Origin: Clostridium_AD sp036569345
GTDB taxonomy: Bacteria > Bacillota > Clostridia > Clostridiales > Clostridiaceae
Direction: 5' to 3'
DNA: 64,000 nucleotides
NCBI RefSeq assembly: GCF_036569345.1
Contig: NZ_DATCQT010000055.1
Span: 62,001 to 126,000 of the forward strand
Shown one piece after another: positions 27,273 to 37,268 of the stretch. Numbering within the stretch: position 1 is the first letter of the stretch; each line of letters starts with the position of its first letter. Under the pieces are notes generated by a model that saw only the letters and a program-made list of their open reading frames with translations, made no database searches and was not told the origin of the DNA. The position numbers were made by a program, and so were the translations under genes.

Positions 27273-28157
27273 TTAAAGGAAGGGAATATTTAATTTAATA
27301 GAGTCATATTTTTTATTACTTTCTTTGTTTTTAAAATAGCTATTAATAGAATTTAGTTCACCCCCAATGAGAATTATTAAGGTGCTAATGTATAACCAAC
27401 TTATTAAAGCTATAACTCCGCCTAAACTTCCATAAACCTTTTCATAATTTCCAAAATTATTTACATAAAAAGAAAATAACACAGATGCAGTTACCCACCC
27501 AACTGTTGTAAAAATAGTACCTAATATAACATTATTAAATTTTAATTTCCTATTAGGCACATACACATATATTAAAGAAAATGTAATAATCATTACGGTA
27601 AGTGGTATCGCATATCTTAAAAATGACCAGACAATACTAAACAAAGACTTTGCTCCTACTAACCCAAAGACATAAGTTCCTATAGTTTTTCCAAATACTA
27701 TCATAATAAATGAAAGTATTATCATAATTGTTATCCCAATGGTTGAAATAATAGCTATTAAATTACGTTTAATAAAACTTCGGTTTTCCTCTATACCGTA
27801 GGCTTTATTAAGACCTTTTGTAATAGCTGCCATTCCTTGTGAAGCTGCCCAAAGACTTCCTATCATACCTAAAATTAAAAGAGTTGTACTTTTAACCTGC
27901 AAAGTCTGCACAATCACATTCTTCACTAAAATCCCTGTATCCTTAGGAAGAAACGAATTAAAGTTTGTAATCAATATTTCATTTGAAAGAGGCGTAAAGC
28001 TCAGCAAGTTAATTAAAAAAAGTAAAAAAGGAAAAAAGGATAATATTAAATAATATGTAATTTGTGCGCTCATTGAAGGCAAATCTTCATCTTTGTATCT
28101 AAATATTAATTGCTCGATATATTTAAATAAAATAGAAGTTCTCAATTTTTTAATCAT
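27273..28157 (-). CDS. YihY/BrkB family inner-membrane protein
   Basis: A polytopic protein of about 294 residues with six predicted membrane helices. Family hallmarks are DLPSMSAQITYYLILSFFPF near the N-terminus, LWAASQGMAAITKGLNKAYG in the middle and YGSLGGVIALISWLYIS near the end. The family was once misnamed ribonuclease BN; its function is still unclear. The start overlaps the HIT gene end by 8 bp, so the two are translationally linked. Confidence 0.9.
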   Translation of the reverse strand: MIKKLRTSILFKYIEQLIFRYKDEDLPSMSAQITYYLILSFFPFLLFLINLLSFTPLSNEILITNFNSFLPKDTGILVKNVIVQTLQVKSTTLLILGMIGSLWAASQGMAAITKGLNKAYGIEENRSFIKRNLIAIISTIGITIMIILSFIMIVFGKTIGTYVFGLVGAKSLFSIVWSFLRYAIPLTVMIITFSLIYVYVPNRKLKFNNVILGTIFTTVGWVTASVLFSFYVNNFGNYEKVYGSLGGVIALISWLYISTLIILIGGELNSINSYFKNKESNKKYDSIKLNIPFL

Positions 28158-28524
28158 ACTCAACCATTGATTGTTTAAAATTTCTTATTCCACCCTTTGG
28201 ATCATCCACATCACCAATATATCTAGGAATCAAATGCACATGTAAATGATTTATGGTTTGTCCAGCATAAGTCCCTACATTTATACCTATATTGTATCCG
28301 TTTGGCTCATATTGAATATCAAACATTTCTTTTACCTCGTGCATTAATTTATATATTGCTTTAATTTCTTCCTCGGTTGCCTCAAAAAAATCAGCAAAAT
28401 GTCTTTTAGTTATAATTAAGCAATGACCATTATTTACTGGGAAATGATCAAGTATTGCAAAAGCGTACCTATTTTCAACTATTATTTCCGATTCTTTAAC
28501 ATTACAAAATATACATTCTGACAT
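28150..28524 (-). CDS. HIT-family hydrolase
   Basis: A 124-residue histidine-triad protein. The N-terminal SECIFCNVKESEIIVENRY has a zinc-type CxxC, PVNNGHCLIITKRH follows, and the catalytic triad is in INHLHVHLIPRY. Such enzymes hydrolyse nucleotide phosphoramidates or dinucleoside polyphosphates. I chose the second ATG because the run of G's that can pair with 16S rRNA abuts the first one. It overlaps yihY downstream. Confidence 0.9.
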   Translation of the reverse strand: MSECIFCNVKESEIIVENRYAFAILDHFPVNNGHCLIITKRHFADFFEATEEEIKAIYKLMHEVKEMFDIQYEPNGYNIGINVGTYAGQTINHLHVHLIPRYIGDVDDPKGGIRNFKQSMVEYD

Positions 28525-28760
28525 TGTTTTCATCCCCCTTTTGTAATTTGCTTTTCTATATTTATAATAAGTTATAACCTAGATACTTCATGATATCACG
28601 TTGTGCACAAATATGTATATTATTAAAAAGATTATTAAATTTAATTTGATTTGTCAGAATTTTAACTAAAACTTAACTCTACGCAAGCCAGTAATTTCAG
28701 TGGATTACTAAATGTTGTTATTAATGTGAATTAAATTCTTGTTAAATTTAATAAGAATTT

Positions 28761-28796
28761 AAGAGGTATCTTATAAATGCATAAGACACCTCTTTT
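28761..28796. terminator. Terminator after the AraC-family gene
   Basis: AAGAGGTATCTTAT pairs, with one mismatch, with ATAAGACACCTCTT. A T-run follows on the plus side. Confidence 0.7.
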
Positions 28797-28800
28797 TAAA

Positions 28801-29694
28801 TTAGATCTCATTTGCTTTTATTCTTACAGGAATCCATACCTCACATTTATATTCAACGCAATTTTCATCATTCCAAAAGTTTTTTTCGAGACATGGACCT
28901 TCCACCTGTTCAAATCCTGATGAAGAAAACCATTCTGAATATATAGTTTTCCATATATCTTGTATAATTAAATTATCTGGCATAACTCCATGACCTTCAA
29001 AAACTGCCCATGTAAGTTTCGGTATCTGCAACGTTGTAAATTCATCTGGCACTTCAATTTCTGGTTTTTCATATCCCATCATATATTTTCTTGTTCCATC
29101 TTCATTAAAATCATAATGAAACCCATCTAATAATGTACCTATAGTATTTCCTAATAATTTATTAATCCTATCATGTGTTCCATCTTCGAATATTCTATTA
29201 ACAAATTCAGGTATTTCCTTATAGATGACATTATTAACTGTACTTGTTACAAATCCAACACCAAAAACTTTAAAAGCTTCCTTTTCTACTATCCTATAAC
29301 TCATTTCACATGCTCCTTTTATTGATATTTGAAAAGAGATTTTTGGGAAAGCTTTGATTTTTACATCAAGCTTTTTTAAAGCTGATGGTGTTATTCCATG
29401 AAGCCTTTTAAAAGCTTTAGTAAAGGCTTCGGGACTTTCGTACCCGTATTTTAATGCTACATCAATCACTTTTTTATTTGTTGCAGCCAGCTCTTCTGCA
29501 GCAAGACTAAGTCTACGATTTCTTATATACTCAGTTACAGTTAATTCCGTTAATGCATAAAAAAGACGTTGAAAATGATATCGTGATGAATATGCAACCT
29601 TTGATATCTCATCTATATCAAGTGTTGTATACAGATTACTTTCAATATAATCAATAACGTTATTTAGTAATTTAATAGTCCCCAAATTTCCCAT
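28801..29694 (-). CDS. AraC-family regulator with GyrI-like effector domain
   Basis: A 297-residue protein. The N-terminal two helix-turn-helix unit covers about 12-108, with DIDEISKVAYSSRYHFQRLF and VALKYGYESPEAFTKAFKRLHG. A GyrI/SOUL-like ligand domain covers about 130-295, starting YRIVEKEAFKVFGVG and including IQDIWKTIYSEWFSSSGFEQ. Such proteins (Rob, BmrR or SbmC-like) often bind hydrophobic drugs and activate efflux or repair genes. No target gene is adjacent. Confidence 0.9.
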   Translation of the reverse strand: MGNLGTIKLLNNVIDYIESNLYTTLDIDEISKVAYSSRYHFQRLFYALTELTVTEYIRNRRLSLAAEELAATNKKVIDVALKYGYESPEAFTKAFKRLHGITPSALKKLDVKIKAFPKISFQISIKGACEMSYRIVEKEAFKVFGVGFVTSTVNNVIYKEIPEFVNRIFEDGTHDRINKLLGNTIGTLLDGFHYDFNEDGTRKYMMGYEKPEIEVPDEFTTLQIPKLTWAVFEGHGVMPDNLIIQDIWKTIYSEWFSSSGFEQVEGPCLEKNFWNDENCVEYKCEVWIPVRIKANEI

Positions 29695-29922
29695 CTCCTT
29701 TCAACATAATTATATAAAATTTAAAGCATGGTTTCCTGTGTTTATGTGCTTTGTTTTGTCCGATTTTATTTAGGTTGTTGCTTTTTTCACTTAATCTTTA
29801 ATATACAACATTTACATTCTTCTATATTATCATATGACATCCATTTTTAAATTAGATTTTGGATAATTTAAAATCATTATCTTTAGGCATCCTAATGAGG
29901 TATTGAAATATTCAAGAAATAT

Positions 29923-29964
29923 AACAATAAAATCGCACTAAAATATTAGTGCGATTTTATTGTT
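29923..29964. terminator. Perfect 18-bp stem terminator
   Basis: AACAATAAAATCGCACTA pairs with its exact complement across a 6-nt loop. It lies in the 321-bp gap between the AraC and TM2 genes, where nothing else is evident. It serves the minus-strand TM2 gene. Confidence 0.8.
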
Positions 29965-30015
29965 AAGACTACTTATTTTTAAACTTCAACGTAAAAATAC
30001 AACTTAGCCTAACAC

Positions 30016-30405
30016 TTAATGCTTGACATAATTGTTATAAAACTTTTCATCGCTTGCTGTTAGATAAATAACTCCTTCAATTACACCAAGTAAAGCTGGT
30101 ATATAAGTCCAACAAAAAACTATATAGAGAATCCCCATTCCAATTCTTCCCATGTAGAATTTGTGTATTCCAAGACCTCCAAGTAAAATACCAAGTATTC
30201 CAGCGGTAGTTTTACTTTTATATTTGGCTGGAGCACCAGTGGGAGTATACATAGGTGATGCTTGTGGTTCTTGGAACTGGGGTGCCTGATATTGTGGTAC
30301 TTGCCCCTGTGGCGACTGGACAGACGTTGCTTCCCCACAGTATTTACATTCTGTTGCATTTAGATCAATTGACGCACCACAAGATAAACATTTATTCTCA
30401 CTCAT
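30016..30405 (-). CDS. Zinc-ribbon and TM2-domain membrane protein
   Basis: A 129-residue protein. It has an N-terminal zinc ribbon (CLSCGASIDLNATECKYCG), a Pro/Gln-rich linker (about 28-60), and a C-terminal TM2 domain with two membrane helices, KTTAGILGILLGGLGIHKFY and IVFCWTYIPALLGVIEG. Its role is unknown. It lies next to a membrane protein and an SPFH/zinc-ribbon protein, and the three read in the same direction; they may form a small envelope module. Confidence 0.85.
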   Translation of the reverse strand: MSENKCLSCGASIDLNATECKYCGEATSVQSPQGQVPQYQAPQFQEPQASPMYTPTGAPAKYKSKTTAGILGILLGGLGIHKFYMGRIGMGILYIVFCWTYIPALLGVIEGVIYLTASDEKFYNNYVKH

Positions 30406-30465
30406 TTAAATCTCTCCTTATTTTTAAGTTTGTTATATATCTATGATTTGATATATTTTTAAAGA

Positions 30466-31206
30466 CTATTTAATATTTAAGGTTTCCCTATAAATAACAA
30501 GTCTTAGCGAATCTTCAATTAATTTTTGCAATTCAACTAAATTTTCATTAGTTAAATTTTCTTTAAGACTTATTTTCATAGATACTAGATTATTATTAAT
30601 TTGATTTTCTGCTTTTAAAACAACACTATTACCAACAATTCTCCCAAAAGGTGTTGAAGCATGAATGCGTTCCTTCAAAGCTTTAAATAGATTAAGGCAA
30701 TGCAGAAGGGCTTCTTGATCTTCTTTTGCGATAAATGCATCTTCAATTTCCATCAGTTGTAACATAATAGAAGTTTTATCAGCTTGTTCATTTTCAACTT
30801 TTACAATATCCTTGGCTGCAGCATTTATAAATGCTACAATTACTGCAAATATAAGAATGAAGACCGCAAAAATAATTAATTGCCAAACTATATACCAAAT
30901 AATACTTCCTGGAATTAAAAAAATAGAAAGAATATTAGATACAATAACATACAATACAGCTAATGTTACAGTAACTGCTGAATATGGTATTCCTATACTT
31001 ATAAATAACATATCTGAAAAAACAACTACAACATTAAGAATCAAAAGTCCTAGAAGTAAAACAATAAGTATTAAGACAGATTTACCCGGGGCAATAATAA
31101 GAAATAAACCAAATGTTTTTAAAAAGCCTAATATTAATGCAATATCAAAAGCAAAACATCCTAAAATTTTCAACATATTAATAGATGAAAGTTTATTACT
31201 ATTCAT
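30466..31206 (-). CDS. Membrane protein of unknown function, linked to SPFH gene
   Basis: A 246-residue protein, not recognised. About four to five hydrophobic helices (roughly 12-140) are followed by a charged cytoplasmic helical part (about 145-246) with EIEDAFIAKEDQEALLHCLN. It begins 3 bp after the SPFH gene stop, so the two are almost certainly co-translated. It may anchor or partner the SPFH protein (inference). Confidence 0.7.
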   Translation of the reverse strand: MNSNKLSSINMLKILGCFAFDIALILGFLKTFGLFLIIAPGKSVLILIVLLLGLLILNVVVVFSDMLFISIGIPYSAVTVTLAVLYVIVSNILSIFLIPGSIIWYIVWQLIIFAVFILIFAVIVAFINAAAKDIVKVENEQADKTSIMLQLMEIEDAFIAKEDQEALLHCLNLFKALKERIHASTPFGRIVGNSVVLKAENQINNNLVSMKISLKENLTNENLVELQKLIEDSLRLVIYRETLNIK

Positions 31207-31208
31207 TA

Positions 31209-32363
31209 TTAACCCTCCAATTTATTACCGCATTCAGAGCAAAACTTAGTTCCTGGTAAATTCTCTGCATGACAGCTCGAACATATTTTTTTTAATATTG
31301 AACATCCGCAATTAGGGCAAAATTTCATATTATCATTGACTAAGGTTTTACAGGAATAACACTCAATTCTTGCAGTTACTAGTTTTTCTCCACAATTAGA
31401 ACAGAATTTAACTCCCTGTGCATTCAATTCTCCACATTTAATGCAAGATAATGTTTTAGCTGGTGTATTAATAACACTACCCGCACTATTTGCAAAATTA
31501 TTTCCCACGGCTATTCCGGCTGCAGCTCCCAGACCCATTCCAATACCTGCAGTAGCCAAATTCCCCCCGCCCTCATTACCAGCAGCAGTTTGCATAACAT
31601 CAAAAGATCTTTTAACATTGTAACGATTATCACCAATAATATCAAAAGCAGCTTTTTCTCCAAGTATTTTATTTACAATAGCAAAATCTTCGTCCGGGAA
31701 ATTTACTGAAGATATATAAAAATTAACAATATCTATTCCAAATCGATCAAATTCTGTTTCAAGACGCTCTTTTGTAACCATAGAAATCTCCTCTAACCTA
31801 GGGGTTATTTCTAACACAGAAATTTTCTGATTAATAATTATATCTGCAAGAATAGTTTTAACCTTTGTTACGATTACACCCTTGAAATATTTAAGTACTA
31901 TATCAAATTTTACAATTTGATTATCCCCCAAAGCTCCTATTAGCTCTGTTAAAAAAACACGATAATCAGAAATTTTAATACCAAATTGGCCGAAAGCGCG
32001 CACTCTAAGTCTTACAGAATATTTAGGATCAATTAAACTAATGGGGTCTGTGGTTCCCCATAGAACATCTAACTTCGCAGTTTTATTTATGAAAATCACT
32101 TCTGCTGTAAAAGGAGTTCTTCCTCCAAAAGGAATATTAATTAAAGACTTTAGAATCGGAATATTCTGAGAACTAAGAGTATAAGTTCCTGCTGAAAAAT
32201 AATCCAAGGCCTTTCCACCTTTGACAAAAACCGCAATTTGACCCTCACCCACAATAAGCTGTGTACCAAAGACAAAGCTATCCCCTGGATAGCGATAAAC
32301 TAACCAATCTCGTTTTATTATGCCATTAAATTTTATGACATCTATAATAGCCAACTTTACCAC
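31209..32363 (-). CDS. SPFH-domain protein with C-terminal zinc ribbons (YdjI-like)
   Basis: A 384-residue protein. The SPFH/band-7-like domain (about 20-240) contains YPGDSFVFGTQLIVGEGQIAV, PKYSVRLRVRAFGQFGIKI and EFDRFGIDIVNFYISSVNFP. A glycine/alanine-rich segment follows, then three zinc-ribbon units with CIKCGELNAQGVKFCSNCGE, CYSCKTLVNDNMKFCPNCG and CSSCHAENLPGTKFCSECG. The layout matches B. subtilis YdjI and virion-core-like SPFH proteins, which help localise PspA-type proteins. A PspA homologue is encoded at 37796. It heads a two-gene unit with the membrane protein downstream. Confidence 0.85.
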   Translation of the reverse strand: MVKLAIIDVIKFNGIIKRDWLVYRYPGDSFVFGTQLIVGEGQIAVFVKGGKALDYFSAGTYTLSSQNIPILKSLINIPFGGRTPFTAEVIFINKTAKLDVLWGTTDPISLIDPKYSVRLRVRAFGQFGIKISDYRVFLTELIGALGDNQIVKFDIVLKYFKGVIVTKVKTILADIIINQKISVLEITPRLEEISMVTKERLETEFDRFGIDIVNFYISSVNFPDEDFAIVNKILGEKAAFDIIGDNRYNVKRSFDVMQTAAGNEGGGNLATAGIGMGLGAAAGIAVGNNFANSAGSVINTPAKTLSCIKCGELNAQGVKFCSNCGEKLVTARIECYSCKTLVNDNMKFCPNCGCSILKKICSSCHAENLPGTKFCSECGNKLEG

Positions 32364-32481
32364 TCCTCAATTTAAAACTATTCAACTATTATCATATTCT
32401 GTACTATTGCAATTAGTACTTTTATTATTTAACATTTATATCCATATCTATATTTGATTTCCAAAAATTTATATTTAAAAA

Positions 32482-32534
32482 AACTCCACTAAAGATGCTA
32501 CTATAATATCTATAGTAGCATTTTTAATGGAGTT
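32482..32534. terminator. Nested terminator hairpins
   Basis: The inner stem ATGCTACTATA/TATAGTAGCAT is followed by TTTT. The outer AACTCCA/TGGAGTT lies around it. It follows the minus-strand CDGSH operon. Confidence 0.7.
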
Positions 32535-32556
32535 ATTATTTTAGATGGTAACTCTC

Positions 32557-33228
32557 TTACTTATCAGAGAATTTTATTGAAATATGTGTTGCATCGCAAA
32601 AAGGCATATTTTTTGAGTTTCCACAACGACAAAGAGTTACTCTATTTCTTATTTCATATTTAGATCCATCTGTAGATTCAATGGGAATATTGCCTTTAAC
32701 AAAAATTGGACCACTGGCTTCTTTTTCAAGATCCTGAAGAATTTCAATGGAAGGTTCATATTTAGGTTCAATCGCGTTTCCTGTTTTAGTATATGCAACT
32801 AATCTTCCTGATGGACACTCAGAGGCCGCCAAAATTGCCTCTTCTCTGGATTTTGGATTATCTGAGTTTTCTGTTAGCCCCCATGCATCTCCATCCCCTC
32901 TATGGCAGAAACCGGCAAGGGAGCAGCGATAATCATCAAAAAGATCAAGCTCAGGCCCCTCAATCAGTTTAGCTCGGTCTTCATACTTTGTTATTAATGC
33001 CTCTTCAATTCCATTAAAACTATGGGAAACATCACAAAATGGTGCATTTTTTGATTTACCACAACGACACAGTGCATATACTTCAGCCTGTGGTAATTTA
33101 CGTCCTTCCCTAAATTTATTTAATTTACCTTTAGAAACTATTATCTTTTCGGACAAAGGGACATACCCAGTGACTATATATGGTCCATTTTTTAATATTT
33201 TGATGTTACATTGCTTTTTATCATTCAT
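32557..33228 (-). CDS. Iron-sulfur protein with two CDGSH motifs
   Basis: A protein of about 223 residues. Two CDGSH-type 2Fe-2S motifs, CRCGKSKNAPFCDVSH and CRCGNSKNMPFCDATH, flank a central part with RCSLAGFCHRGDG and ASECPSGRLVAY that resembles the divergent mono-cluster ferredoxin module often fused to CDGSH domains. Cluster ligands are 3 Cys plus 1 His. The function is unknown, probably electron transfer or cluster handling. The start at MNDKKQ is preferred; GGGGGA lies 12 nt upstream, so the exact start is uncertain. It follows the EFR1-type gene by 68 bp. Confidence 0.85.
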   Translation of the reverse strand: MNDKKQCNIKILKNGPYIVTGYVPLSEKIIVSKGKLNKFREGRKLPQAEVYALCRCGKSKNAPFCDVSHSFNGIEEALITKYEDRAKLIEGPELDLFDDYRCSLAGFCHRGDGDAWGLTENSDNPKSREEAILAASECPSGRLVAYTKTGNAIEPKYEPSIEILQDLEKEASGPIFVKGNIPIESTDGSKYEIRNRVTLCRCGNSKNMPFCDATHISIKFSDK

Positions 33229-33296
33229 AATGTTGAGTATCCCCCTATATTCTTCCATTCTGTAAAAAATCAATATGAGAATCCTTAAAGTATGGA

Positions 33297-34040
33297 CTAA
33301 TTATTGGCATCAATTATTTCCTTAAGTTCAATATTTTCATTAATAAATCTTGCCTTACTTTTTTCCTTTTTATGCCTTATCGCCCTCTGTGGACAATTAT
33401 GAATGCATGCCAAACACTGTTGACAATTATCCTTAAAAACAGGCTTCTTATCTACTTTTATATTATCTACAGGACAGACTTTTTCACACACCTTGCATCC
33501 ATTACAATTGTTTTCTACGTAGAAATTCTTTTGAAAATGATAGTTGTATATTTTTTTTCCTATAAATCTTGATAATCCTAAAAAAACAGACTGTTTCATA
33601 ATATATTTCCTACCATCTTCAATATCTTTAATTATGCTCGCCAAGTTTTCTTCTATGTTTTTCTTAGGTTGACTTTGTACTTGCTTCTTCATATCAAACC
33701 CAAGAAGGAAATTGTCAACCATAACTATTTCATCAATATAAGAAAAATCAATTCCATTTCTCTTACCAATTTCTAAAAGGTGTTTTGTTGTTGCCCCAGA
33801 AATAAATCCATAGGTTGTTACGCTGAAAATATATTCACTTTTTAATATCGCTTTATTTAAAAATTCTTCAACTATTTTAGGAACACCACCATAATAACAT
33901 GGAAATACAATTCCAATTTTTTCATCTTCAAATTCATATCTGCCTTCTTTTATTAACTTAGGAATGGAGTAATATTCGCCTCCAAGTTTCTTTGCCACAT
34001 ACAAACTGTTTCCTGTCCCTGTAAAGTACAATACTTTCAT
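33297..34040 (-). CDS. EFR1-family flavodoxin-ferredoxin protein
   Basis: A 247-residue fusion. The flavodoxin-like domain begins MKVLYFTGTGNSLYVAKKL, the FMN phosphate loop, and has VFPCYYGGVPKIVEEFL. The C-terminal bacterial ferredoxin part has two 4Fe-4S motifs, CNGCKVCEKVCP and CQQCLACIHNCP. This EFR1 arrangement is common in clostridia and is used for low-potential electron transfer with unknown partners. The neighbouring two-CDGSH protein is a possible partner. Confidence 0.9.
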   Translation of the reverse strand: MKVLYFTGTGNSLYVAKKLGGEYYSIPKLIKEGRYEFEDEKIGIVFPCYYGGVPKIVEEFLNKAILKSEYIFSVTTYGFISGATTKHLLEIGKRNGIDFSYIDEIVMVDNFLLGFDMKKQVQSQPKKNIEENLASIIKDIEDGRKYIMKQSVFLGLSRFIGKKIYNYHFQKNFYVENNCNGCKVCEKVCPVDNIKVDKKPVFKDNCQQCLACIHNCPQRAIRHKKEKSKARFINENIELKEIIDANN

Positions 34041-34184
34041 AATTAAACTCTCCTTTTACTAGAAACATTAAATGACACCTTTGTATCGTATTCTATTATT
34101 TATATAATAGATAAAAATTTTAGGGATGTCAATACTTGTCCAAAAGGTGATATAATGCTTAACTAATATTTATTACAACATAGT

Positions 34185-36362
34185 TCAATCCGATTTTACT
34201 ACTTTTTCAATAAATACATTTACCAATTCAGTATCAAATTGGCTCCCTGCATTCTTTTTTAATTCCCCTATTGCAATTTCATCTGATAGAGCACTTCTAT
34301 AACTTCTATCACTTGTCATTGCATCATAGGCATCCACGATAGTTATTATCCTTGAAATAAATGGTATCTCATCCCCTTTTAAACCTTTTGGATATCCTTT
34401 CCCATCCCATCTTTCATGGTGATTCAACACGTAGTTCGCCATATCAGACATATCATCAACTGTATTAAGTATTCTAAAGCCTATTTCTGGATGACGCTTA
34501 ATTTTTTCCCATTCATCATTTGCAAGTTTACCTGGTTTATTTAGTATATTTTCATCAATTGCTATTTTCCCTATGTCATGAAGTAACCCAACTGTTTTAA
34601 GTTCTTGAATATCTTTTTCTGCTAAGCCAAGGGCTTCTCCCATGCTTTTACACAGTTCTGAAACTCTATGGGAGTGTTGCTCTTCCCTTTTATTTTTTTC
34701 ATGAAGAGTGCTTATTATAGCTTTGATTGTTTTTCCTCTCATACTTCTTTCAAATAGTTTTTTCTTATACATATTATCTTCAACTTTCTTTAATATCTCT
34801 TCAATTTTTTCTTCCGCATTATTCTTGGTTTCATACCCAAAGGATATAGAAATATCGATGAGACCTACTTTTTCACTTAATGTCAAATCAGTTATACGTT
34901 TAATGATTTGCTCTGCTTCTAAAGCATCAGTTTTAGGTAATATAGCAACAAATTCATCCCCACCTAGCCTTGCAATAACATCACCTGCTCGGCATCCCGC
35001 TCTTATAACTTCTGACACTTTCTTAAGAAGCTCATCACCCATAACATGCCCGAATGAATCATTGATAAGCTTTAACCCGTTTACATCACCCATAACAATA
35101 GTCAATGGTATGTTTTTTCCAATATTAAGTCTCTTTATCTCTTCTTCATAAAATCTGCGGTTATATAGACCTGTTAGCTGATCATGATAGCTTAAATATA
35201 AAATTTCCTTTTGTCTTTCTCTTTTATCTGTAACATCTTTGAATACTAATACTACGCCAACAATTTCTCCGTTTTCCTTCACAATAGGTGCGGCACTATT
35301 TTCAATAGCTCTTTCAATACCATCTTTAGAAATCAATATTGTATGGTTAGCAAATTCAAGTACCTTACCGCTTTCAAGTACTTTTCTCACTATATTTTCA
35401 TCCTTCTCTCGTGTAAACTCATTAACAATATTAAATACTTCTTCAATGGATTTTCCTCTTGCTGATTCTTGCGTCCAACCAGTCAAGAGCTCCGTAACTC
35501 TATTCAAAAACATGATGTTACCCTTATTATCGGTAGAAATCACTCCATCTACCACTGATAGGAGTGTTATTTCTAAAAGCTTCTTCTCATTTGAAAGAGC
35601 CTTTTGTAAGTTTCTGCGTTCAGTTATGTCGTGGAATGTCCAAATCCTACCATAATATTTCCCTTTCTTGTCCAAAATAGGAGCGGAATATCTATCTAGA
35701 ACCATCCCGTTCTTGAATTCAATCACGTCATGACTAGTATTATTAATGTCATTATAGAGACCTCTGACCCTTTCTAAGAATTTCTCAGGGTCTTTGGTCA
35801 AACTTATAACATGCTTAAACATCAAGGTATCATCTTCGTCATCTATAATATATTGAGGAACATTAAACATCTCAAACATTCTACGATTGGTAAGAATCCT
35901 TTTCTGATTCTCGTTTACTACCAGTATTCCATCGAATGATGCATTTGTAAGTGCGTTAAAGAAAGCTGTTTTTGATTGCCTCATCTCCTCTGCCTGCTTT
36001 TGATCGCTTATGTCAATAAAATGTGTTACAAAACGATTCTTTTCTGGAGAATATGCTTTTACCCTGTACCACTTATTTAACATTTGTGAAAAATGCTCAA
36101 ATTCTTTTTTAACACCATTAATTGCAATATCTCCATAAAAATGAATCCAATCAAATTCAGAAGTTCTTATCCGTGGTAGAATTTCAGTAACCCTTCTGCC
36201 AACTATATTAGAATTCTTTAATCCGGTAAGTTCTTCAAAGATGGAATTGACTTCAATAAATTCATAATCACAAGCAATACCGTATTCATCACATATTATT
36301 TTGTAATATGCATATCCTGTTTGTGACTCTTCAATTAACTGTTTGTAAAAACTATCATTCAT
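34185..36362 (-). CDS. PAS-GGDEF-HD-GYP c-di-GMP signalling protein
   Basis: A 725-residue soluble protein. Three PAS domains (about 10-115, 135-250 and 265-385) precede a GGDEF domain with an intact RLGGDEFVAI active site and DVNGLKLINDSFGH. An HD-GYP phosphodiesterase follows, with LLHDIGKIAI and NHHERWDGKGYPKGLKG. It could both make and degrade c-di-GMP; which activity dominates cannot be told. No membrane helix is seen, so it senses a cytoplasmic signal. I chose the start at MNDSFYK because GGGGGGAA lies just upstream; the longer frame to 36383 overlaps it. Confidence 0.92.
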   Translation of the reverse strand: MNDSFYKQLIEESQTGYAYYKIICDEYGIACDYEFIEVNSIFEELTGLKNSNIVGRRVTEILPRIRTSEFDWIHFYGDIAINGVKKEFEHFSQMLNKWYRVKAYSPEKNRFVTHFIDISDQKQAEEMRQSKTAFFNALTNASFDGILVVNENQKRILTNRRMFEMFNVPQYIIDDEDDTLMFKHVISLTKDPEKFLERVRGLYNDINNTSHDVIEFKNGMVLDRYSAPILDKKGKYYGRIWTFHDITERRNLQKALSNEKKLLEITLLSVVDGVISTDNKGNIMFLNRVTELLTGWTQESARGKSIEEVFNIVNEFTREKDENIVRKVLESGKVLEFANHTILISKDGIERAIENSAAPIVKENGEIVGVVLVFKDVTDKRERQKEILYLSYHDQLTGLYNRRFYEEEIKRLNIGKNIPLTIVMGDVNGLKLINDSFGHVMGDELLKKVSEVIRAGCRAGDVIARLGGDEFVAILPKTDALEAEQIIKRITDLTLSEKVGLIDISISFGYETKNNAEEKIEEILKKVEDNMYKKKLFERSMRGKTIKAIISTLHEKNKREEQHSHRVSELCKSMGEALGLAEKDIQELKTVGLLHDIGKIAIDENILNKPGKLANDEWEKIKRHPEIGFRILNTVDDMSDMANYVLNHHERWDGKGYPKGLKGDEIPFISRIITIVDAYDAMTSDRSYRSALSDEIAIGELKKNAGSQFDTELVNVFIEKVVKSD

Positions 36363-36587
36363 ACGGTATTCCCCCCAATTCACTTTTTTTACTATGTAGA
36401 TTCAATCTTTCCTACGTTTCTAAATTAAGTAAAACATTAGTAATATTAGTTATAATTTCCACAAATGTATCTATAATCCTTCAAAATTTTAATTTTTTCT
36501 AAAAAGAATATACTTCCCTCCCTAAATATAATATTGAGAAAAATAAAAAAGACACCTCTTTGGATGCCTTAATTTGTATTTAGGTTA

Positions 36588-37076
36588 CTATTTAGTTTTT
36601 GTCATATCTTCTTGAATTTTTTGATTTATCATATTAGCTTGTTCTTGTGTAATTACTCCATTTGTTACTAATGGAGTTAATCCATTATCAGTAACTGGTG
36701 TTTCATTTACTGTTTCTGTTTGCTTTGTCGGAAATGTACGCGGTGTTGTTCCTGTGCCAGCATGTGTTTTAGCGGAACTTTGATTAGCTGTTCCAGCATT
36801 TTGTGATATATTATTTGTTAATGCTACAATTACTTTATCAGACTGTTTTTGTGTTATTTTCTTAGCAGTAACTAATGTCTTAAGCGTTTTAGAATAAAAT
36901 GTTTCCATTGCTACCGTTGGGTCAATTTTGACAGTTTTTGAACTTGTGCTTTTTTCAATAATTTTATTTGTCGGTGATTTCACAGTAGTAGGTGATTTCA
37001 TAGAATTACAAGCACTAACTACCAGAATAGATAAAATTCCAATAATTAATATTGAAGCAGTTTTTGCTTTTTTCAT
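36588..37076 (-). CDS. Small lipoprotein of unknown function
   Basis: A 162-residue secreted lipoprotein. The signal peptide ends with VVSACNS (Cys23). The mature part has two similar 20-residue units, LVTAKKITQKQSDKVIVAL and LVTNGVITQEQANMINQKI, separated by a Thr/Ser-rich linker. Units of this kind occur in other clostridial surface proteins; no function is known. It is monocistronic. Confidence 0.7.
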   Translation of the reverse strand: MKKAKTASILIIGILSILVVSACNSMKSPTTVKSPTNKIIEKSTSSKTVKIDPTVAMETFYSKTLKTLVTAKKITQKQSDKVIVALTNNISQNAGTANQSSAKTHAGTGTTPRTFPTKQTETVNETPVTDNGLTPLVTNGVITQEQANMINQKIQEDMTKTK

Positions 37077-37268
37077 GTTTTCGCCACCCTTATTTTATTT
37101 ATATTTTTTTGTTAATTTCTTTTATCATTTGGATAATTGGGTAGAAATATACCAACAAAATATTAATAAAAAAATATTCAAAAATTCTAATTAATTATTC
37201 CGTAATAAAATTTTCACTTCTTGGTCAATATATAAATATACACAAAACTTCACTCAATTGGTCTTTTA

